Below are positions 51,760 through 64,000 of a stretch of 64,000 nt of DNA, in pieces (positions within the stretch are counted from its first letter, which is position 1; every line of letters starts with the position of its first letter). Under the pieces are notes generated by a model that had not been told where the DNA came from, did no database searches, and saw nothing but the letters and a program-made list of their open reading frames with translations. Source of the stretch: Xestospongia muta (lineage: Eukaryota; Porifera; Demospongiae; Haplosclerida; Petrosiidae); NCBI GenBank assembly GCA_963693285.1, contig OY848921.1, forward strand, positions 186,001 to 250,000, written 5' to 3'. Both the position numbers and the translations under genes were made by a program.

Positions 51760-52630
51760 TTAACAGTAGAATTCTTCTTGAATCAATGTTGACACTAGAG
51801 AACATATTATAAAGAGCTTACTGCTACAAACTGGAGTTCTTGAATCAATCTTGACACTAGAGAAGATATTGTAAAGAACTTACTGCAACAAACTGGAGTT
51901 CTTGAATCAATCTTGACACTACAGAAGATATTGTAAAGAACTTACTGCTACAAACTGGAGTTCTTGAATCAATCTTGACACTACAGAAGATATTGTAAAG
52001 AACTTACTGCAACAAACTGGAGTTCTTGAATCAATCTTGACACTACAGAAGATATTGTAAAGAACTTACTGCTACAAACTGGAGTTCTTGAATCAATCTT
52101 GACACTACAGAAGATATTGTAAAGAACTTACTGCAACAAACTGGAGTTCTTGAATCAATGTTGCACTAGAGAAGATATTGTAAAGAACTTACTGCAACAA
52201 ACTGGAGTTCTTGAATCAATCTTGACACTACAGAAGATATTGTAAAGAACTTACTGCAACAAACTGGAGTTCTTGAATCAATCTTGACACTAGAGAAGAT
52301 ATTGTAAAGAACTTACTGCTACAAACTGGAGTTCTTGAATCAATCTTGACACTAGAGAGGATATTGTAAAGAACTTACTGCAACAAACTGGAGTTCTTGA
52401 ATCAATCTTGACACTACAGAAGATATTGTAAAGAACTTACTGCAACAAACTGGAGTTCTTGAATCAATCTTGACACTAGAGAAGATATTGTAAAGAACTT
52501 ACTGCAACAAACTGGAGTTCTTGAATCAATGTTGACACTAGAGAAGATATTGTAAAGAACTTACTTCTACAAACTGGAGTTCTTGATTCAATGTTGCACT
52601 AGAGAAGATATTGTTAAGAGCTTACTTATC
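51760..52630. repeat. 62-bp minisatellite, about 14 units
   Basis: Tandem units of 62 bases (period measured from successive GGAGTTCTTGAATCAATC). On the minus strand each unit contains a perfect donor GTAAGTTC and, 27 bases after the start of that donor, a TTCTCTAG or TTCTGTAG acceptor-like end. Units near the right end are degenerate. No spacers, so it is not a CRISPR array. Confidence 0.92.
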
Positions 52631-52849
52631 AAACACTGAGTTTTGATTCAATGTTGATGCTAGAGAAGAAACTTACTATACATTAAGTACTTGATCCAAT
52701 GTTGACATTGTGAGTTGTAAGTGACAAAAATACATTAAAATATTAACTTACTTCTCTAACAAACCTGTTTCCACTGATAATGTACAAAGCTAGCATATAA
52801 ACCAATAAAGCTTGAAGAATTGAAGTAGGCTCATTAAACTATGAAAGTT

Positions 52850-53375
52850 ATAAACTAGCTGTCTTTAAAGGCTGTGTTAAATATAAAAAATAAGCTTATT
52901 ATAAAAAATAATCTTTGACTGAAGCTGTCTTGCCCAACTCCAAATATTTTAGAGAATTGGAAAAAAATTCAAAACACAATGCAACATTAAGCTGTCCTGA
53001 AACTGTTATGAACAAAATTATGCCCGGTTCAAACATTGTCTTTTAAAAAGGAAAATCCGCCATTAAAACGTTACATTGCATTTCGCTTTAAATAACAACA
53101 CTGTGTTTGAAAGCTGTCTTTGAGGCCCATTTTCAGAAGCTAAGCTGTCTTATCCAATTTTATGACAATGCCCGGTTATAAAAAGCTGTCTTTAAAACCT
53201 GATTTCTGGATGCTGTCTTTATTGTATAAAGCTGTCTTTAATGCCCGATTTGAGAACTGAGCCGTCTTTATTGTACAACATTTGAAAGCTGTCTTTAAGG
53301 CCCGATATAAAAGCTGTCTTTAAGTCCCGATATAAAAGCTGTTTTTAAGGCCCAATATAAAAGCTGTCTTTGTGT
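52850..53375. repeat. Degenerate ~26-bp repeat array
   Basis: Repeated AAAGCTGTCTTTAAGGCCCG phrases with diverged spacing, about twelve occurrences, best preserved near 53285-53370. Confidence 0.8.
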
Positions 53376-55193
53376 TTTGAAACAACTTCAAATGTACTTG
53401 AAAGCTTTTGAAATGATCCCAAATATGTCAAACTGATTTTGACTACTCTGAATACAAAGCTGATTTGAAGACTTAGTGAATATACTAGGTCCCATTCAGA
53501 AGCAAATGTCAGAAAAGCTTGCTTGAAGAAACTCTCGAAACTATAGCAGCAGCTTCCATTGCAATGCAGCAATACACATATAGAATAATAGAAGCTAGTC
53601 CTCTTGCACTGAGGTAACACTAGCTTCTACAATACATTAAATATTAGGACTTCCATCTCCTTATATTGAACTGTATTAGTGCCTAGTTCTGTTATAGAAT
53701 GTAGTAGTACTGTTACTGTCACATAGCGTACAGTTACTAAACAAAAATAGACAAGGTAACTCACAGTTTTAAAGAAAGACAAGCAAGCAAGACAAGCAAC
53801 AACAACAAATAAAATAAAATAATACAGAGGTGTGTGTGGACATAATACACCCAGAAAAAGCTGGGGAAAAACTAGACCCAGTAAAAGCTGGGTAAAACTT
53901 AGGTAACCCAGAAAAAGCTGGGTAAAAAGTAGACAGGCCACAAAAAAAAACTAGTCTACATGCTCAAAATGTATCAATTAACTAGACCTAAGAAAACCAG
54001 GAGCACATGATACCTTGTCGATCATGCACTCCTATCAATAACTAGATGACCCAGTCTATAAAAACTAAGTGGTGGCCCAGTCTACAAAAACTAGAAGGCC
54101 CAGATACCGTCAGGTCAAAGCCAAGCTGTGGGCCAGAAATAATTCTCTACCGAAGCGAACACACAGTGATAACCGAACTAGACACAAACAAATCCCTTAG
54201 ATACAGTGGTGTATCAACAAATGGACTTGTAACAGAACATAGGGAGATGGAAGTCTATATTGTCATGTGCCGTTAACATGCAAGTCTTCACTTTAGTCCA
54301 TCATATCATGTCGTCCATCATGCAACTACCCGATACATGAGACAGTGTACACTACATACATGAACAGACTTACAGAAGTTACCATAATTAATACAAGGAC
54401 CTTCAAAAGAGTCAACAACCATTGATCAGTACATGGCAACCAGAGAGAGAGAGAGAGAGAGACAGTTTCATAGCTCAGTCAGTTATAAAGTTGAGAACTG
54501 TTATTCTATAGAATTGAAGGAGAAAGTATGAAATTAGTACAATTTAAAAAAGGCTATAAGATAGATTGTATCACTTGTAGGTACTTACATTGCTGTCTCT
54601 CTCAAAGAAGAAGAGTAACAGTCAGTCTACAGCAACACATCATAATAGCAGTATTGCTACCACTAGTGCTGCTGGTTAGTAAATAGCTGGGCTCTGCCAA
54701 AAGGTAAGGGAAATAATTCTCCATTTATTCAAGCAGTATCTCTCTTTCTCTCTGCAGTCCAATAGCCAGCTATTCAGTCTTTCAAACTGAGAAATTGTGC
54801 ATTGCATGCAGTTTTTATACCATGCTTTGCCCGGGTTAAGGCGGGCTCTACTGGGCATGCGCAGTAAGACATGAACCGGTTTGGTAAACCAATCTTACTG
54901 GTTATAGCATTGTCAAAAGGAACAATGATGCTCTGATAACCATAATGCATGGCGCCATTTTAGAAATCAGATAATCCGATTGGTCAGTATAAGCACAACA
55001 ACCTTTTTTCTAAATATACGTTACCAAAAATCTTAATAAATCAATATGTCATAATAAACAAAAAGGAATGTATTAATTTCACTAATTTAATAATAACAAA
55101 GAAAAATGATACTGATCACGTGATCTGAAAATAATTAAGTACTCATATCACATGACAATAAAATGCATAAAGTTAATAAAAAAAATGTTCTTT
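53376..55193. other. Gene-poor interval with small repeats
   Basis: No supported gene. Contents: a hairpin-like pair AGAAGCTAGT / ACTAGCTTCT at 53590-53628; a short minisatellite based on CCCAGAAAAAGCTGGGTAAA near 53850-53945; a second repeat with CCAGTCTAYAAAAACTA near 54050-54095; a GA tract near 54444-54462; and a GC-rich patch with TGGGCATGCGCAG near 54854-54866, resembling an NRF1 site. Confidence 0.55.
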
Positions 55194-60535
<5,342 letters not shown>

Positions 60536-60766
60536 CTTTGATAATATAACGTACTACAACCAATGGAGGAAACTTTATAGCTGTTCAAGGTGTTTACCCT
60601 GCTTCCTTATTTGGAAGTTCCTATCATGTGATCACCCAACCTACTTCCTCTCCCTATGAATATAATAATAATAAATTATAATAGACGTATACCTATACGT
60701 CTAGACAGATAAGGTCATGAACTTTATTGTTGCTGTATGTTCAAGAATTATGTTCTATTATTCAGT
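60536..60766. promoter_or_regulatory. Upstream region of the kinase/Claw gene
   Basis: Likely promoter. Contains CTTCCTTATTTGGAAG, ACTTCCTCTC (ETS-like) and the octamer-like palindrome ATCATGTGAT. Assignments are by eye. Confidence 0.35.
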
Positions 60767-60978
60767 TGTTAAATTGGTTACATGATCGTGGTCATATTCA
60801 AAATATTGTCTCATTTGATGATGCTGCTGGTGATAAAGTACGTGCTCGTGTACTAAATGGTAAATATGCTGCTACTGGTCGAGGATCTAGCAAGTTTTTA
60901 GCTCACTCTATGTTAGCATATAATAGTGAGAAGAGTACACAGTTCTGTCAAGATGACTGCTTGTGTGTAAAATATTAA
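60767..60978 (+). pseudogene. Orphan exon-like frame
   Basis: Preceded by an acceptor-like ATTATTCAG, the frame reads LLNWLHDRGHIQNIVSFDD... and ends at TAA 60976-60978. Codon use looks coding (Gly-Asp-Lys-Val-Arg-Ala-Arg), but there is no in-frame ATG and no partner exon nearby. I do not recognise the family. It may be a last-exon remnant of a displaced gene. Confidence 0.35.
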
Positions 60979-61183
60979 AATAGATATAATGTTTAAAACT
61001 TCATAATATCAAACTTTATTAAAAGACAAACTAAATTATACAAAAGGAAATGTATGTTAATTGAAGTAGTCAATTATTGATAATATGATACTTTTTAGTA
61101 ACACTCTGAGTCACTATATAAAATATTGTAAATAACAAAACAGACTTTAAAGTGTGTTTGTTGATATTGATGAGGTACATCAT
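60979..61183. other. 3' flank of the eEF1A-like gene
   Basis: AT-rich; nothing recognised beyond the probable 3' UTR of the minus-strand gene. Confidence 0.5.
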
Positions 61184-63780
61184 CTAACTGAGAGAGAAAA
61201 ATATATTTACACAACAGTATTAATAACACAGTCCTATACTTAATGTTATTGTTAGTAATAAATACTTAATACTTTCTAAGTAAGTTATATTACAATCTTA
61301 TTACATCCTTAGCATAAAGGTAGTAGTTATATCCTATTACTATAATATATATATATATATATACCTCGTTTTGCAACCTGAAGGTACATAATGTTCTCTT
61401 TGTCTGTGGACATCTTCAGGTTTTTTGACCCCTATATAAAACATTAAAAATCAACACAGTTAGATGATAATGATATGATTTATATAATAATTTAATGAAT
61501 GAACTTCCTTAAATAGTAACATTATCTCATTATTTTATCAATCTCAATGATAACTGATAAATTAATATGTAATACTGAAGTCCAATTGATGTCTATATCA
61601 GTGGTGGCGGAGCAAGTCTGGCAGCTGCCAGACCAATATTATTTGAGAGCTCAAAAGTTTCAGCAAAAGAAGCTCAAGTTTTCTCGACTGCTCAATATTC
61701 AAATTTTTCTAATTGTAGCCCATGAAGTTATTAAAATATTAATAATTATTATTAAGTAATATTCACACGAGGGAGCACATGGAATTACCAGAGAAATTTC
61801 ATTCTTATTGCCTGTTGCCTGACCAATGCTGAATTGCTTCCGCCACCACTGTATATTACAAGTCATAATTAATTATAAACATCTCATTAGTTTAAACTAA
61901 CTCTGATATGATCTATACTCACTGTCAATAACGAAGTCACGTGCCTCAACAACTTTGCTTTCTTTAATACCAGAGATCATTGAAAACTTCTGAGGAACCT
62001 TAGTAACCAAATGATGCATATATACTTTACTGCCAACAGTAAATGATATCATTTACCTTTACAACTTCTCCACTCTTTTTGATCTCCTTAATAACTCCTA
62101 CAGCAACAGTCCTCTTCATGTCACGGACAGCAAATCGTCCCAAAGGAGCATAATCTGAGAAAGCTTCAACACACATCGGTTTGCTGGGAATAAGTTTGAC
62201 AACAAGAGCATCTCCAGATTTAACAGACTACACAATGAATGACACTGAGTTTACATTGCTTCAAATTATATATAACTTGCCTTGGGATTATCTTCTAGCT
62301 TCTTGCCATTTCGACGATCACATTTTTCAAGAAGTTCTGCAAATTTACAAGTTATATGAGCAGTGTGGCAATCCACAACAGGAGAGTATCCAGCATGAAT
62401 TTCACCAGGATGATTTAAAATAATAACCTAATTATTAGGACTTACAATTTAACTCTTTATGTGCCATCATGTTAACCTGAGCTTTAAAATAGTCAACTTT
62501 CTTGGGTGGATCATTCCTAGAATCCCCACAGACATAACCACGACGAAGATCTTTAGTGGACACATTTTTGATATTAAAGCCCACATAGTCCCCAGGAAGT
62601 GCCTCAATAAGAGACTCGTGGTGCATTTCCACTGACTTGACCTCAGAAGTGATATTAGGGGGTGCAAAGGTGACAATCATGCCAGGCTTTAAAATGCCAG
62701 TCTCCACACGACCGATAGGTACAGTACCAATACCTTGTACAAACAGTTAAAATAATATATGCAAACAAATCTTGTATACCTCCTATTTTGTACACGTCTT
62801 GTAGAGGCAGACGGAGAGGCTTATCTGTAGGTCTTCTGGGAGGGAGAATGGAATCGAGAGCATTAAATAATGTTTTTCCTGAGGCATTGCCTTCCTTTCT
62901 TTCAATCGCCCATCCTTTGAACCAAGACATCTGTGAAATCAAGGAGATACACATAGTAGTAGTCCTTGTATCAATCAGCTTACATTAGGACTCTCTTCTA
63001 ACATATTGTCACCAAACCAACCAGAGATAGGTACAAATGCAACTCTTATTGGATCATAACCAATCTTCTTGATATAATAGCTAACCTCCTTCACTATTTC
63101 ATTATAACGAGCCTAATACAGGGGCAATATATAATATCAATTAAATGGAACTTAATATTACTTTACCTCATTGTATGGTGGTTGAGTGCTATCCATTTTG
63201 TTCACACCTACAATCAACTGTTTTACTCCCATAGTATATGCCAGAAGTGCATGTTCTCGTGTTTGACCCTCCCTGGAAATACTAGCTTCAAATTCTCCTG
63301 TACCAGCAGCAACTATTAATACAGCACAATCAGCCTGAATTAGAAATTAAGGTGCAAATTACACGTTATAACATTACACAAATAAGTGATACCTGAGATG
63401 TTCCTGTAATCATGTTCTTAATGAAATCTCTGTGACCAGGGGCATCAATAACAGTGACATAATATTTCTCAGTCTCAAATTTCCACAGAGCAATGTCTAT
63501 TGTGATACCTCGTTCACGTTCAGCTTTTAACTTATCAAATACCCAGGCATATTTGAAAGAGGCTTTGCCCATCTGTAAGAAAAAATGACACGAGATATAA
63601 AACATCAAATGATCTTACCTCAGAAGCCTCCTTCTCAAATGTTTCAATAGTTCTTCTGTCAATACCACCACATTTATAGATAAGGTGACCAGCAGTTGTT
63701 GACTTACCAGAGTCTATGTGGCCAATAACCACAATATTGATGTGGACTTTGGACTTCTTAGCTCTTGATATATCACCTAG
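61184..63780 (-). CDS. eEF1A paralogue with C-terminal extension (5' end outside window)
   Basis: Translation elongation factor 1-alpha-like GTPase that delivers aminoacyl-tRNA to the ribosome. First exon in the window 63619-63780 begins [18 protein letters not shown] without an ATG, so an upstream exon lies beyond the edge or the leader is unusual. Seen: P-loop [102 protein letters not shown]. After the usual end ([14 protein letters not shown]) further exons continue in frame for ~50 residues ([14 protein letters not shown]..., then [18 protein letters not shown]) to a stop at 61184-61186. The residues differ from canonical eEF1A often enough to suggest a specialised paralogue. Confidence 0.88.
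61599..61851. mobile_element. hAT-like MITE in eEF1A intron
   Basis: 253 bases bounded by imperfect inverted ends CAGTGGTGGCGGAGCAA and TTGCTTCCGCCACCACTG (one-base insertion), flanked on both sides by TATAT. CAGTGGTGG is a hAT-type terminus; a 5-bp duplication is short for hAT (usually 8), so the superfamily is uncertain. No transposase. Confidence 0.7.
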
Positions 63781-64000
63781 CTGAGAAAAACTACTGTTAG
63801 ATGAATAATAGATTATTAGTAAAATTATGCGAGATTAAAATGTTAAAACTTTAACAATAATTATCATTTTGGAGATTTCAAGCTTAAAGAAAAACAATTT
63901 TATTCACAAAGTTGTCATACATCAGCAATTACATTGAGTTATATAACAAAAAGGTTATAATTTAAAAAAATTAATACTATAATTCATTTGGAATATACTG
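63781..64000. other. Right edge, presumed intron or 5' region of eEF1A-like gene
   Basis: AT-rich, ends in TTTTTCTCAG acceptor context for the 63780 exon on the minus strand. No start codon in a suitable frame was found. Confidence 0.5.

Noticed and set aside
51760..52630. CRISPR-like array
   Set aside because: The 62-bp units are contiguous without unique spacers and the genome is eukaryotic; it is a minisatellite.
53640..54262. Transposon bounded by inverted GACTTCCATCTCC ends
   Set aside because: Only ~13-18 bases match in inverted orientation, no target duplication and no internal structure; too weak to call.
54850..54870. NRF1-type promoter motif
   Set aside because: TGGGCATGCGCAG resembles the site, but no gene start was found beside it.

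Overview
The window is eukaryotic and animal-like. It is AT-rich, its genes are broken by very short introns (mostly 40-60 bases, GT...AG), it is full of microsatellites, and its single-copy genes have clear metazoan counterparts (SBDS, MOCS3, PEX6, RBBP5, eEF1A, PM20D2). The compact intron-rich genes and a large beta-helix multi-membrane protein fit an early-branching animal. A demosponge such as Amphimedon is my best guess, but this is an inference and not something the sequence states.

Layout. (1) 1-34 kb: a head-to-tail tandem array on the minus strand of at least seven copies (A-G) of a ~26-exon two-pore channel (TPC) gene, plus one 5' fragment. Each full copy occupies about 4.1-4.7 kb. 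Copy A runs off the left edge, copy D is internally deleted, and E and G carry a different N terminus. E and G are each divergently paired with an M20-family peptidase/amidohydrolase gene (PM20D2-like): the one beside E is broken and the one beside G is intact. A LINE reverse-transcriptase fragment lies between F and G. (2) 35-51 kb: a dense block of ordinary cellular genes: SBDS (-), MOCS3/UBA4 (+), a 1.3-thousand-residue beta-helix plus multi-membrane surface protein (+), PEX6 (-), a macro-domain protein (+, 18 bases from the PEX6 start) and RBBP5 (+). (3) 51-55 kb: gene-poor repeats, including a 62-bp minisatellite whose every unit carries a perfect splice donor and an acceptor on the minus strand. 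(4) 55-60.5 kb: a ~960-residue minus-strand gene joining a ULK/TBK1-type protein kinase, a ubiquitin-like segment, coiled coil and what looks like the FIP200/ATG11 Claw domain. (5) 61-64 kb: an eEF1A paralogue with an unusual C-terminal extension, whose first exon lies beyond the right edge.

Function. The TPC copies keep the hallmarks of PI(3,5)P2-regulated endolysosomal cation channels. The array has clearly been reshaped by unequal exchange: informative exon variants occur in all four combinations among copies. The kinase/Claw gene is the strongest candidate for something undescribed, because it would put an autophagy-initiating kinase and its scaffold in one polypeptide. All exon models here were read by eye from splice signals and reading-frame continuity, without transcript data.
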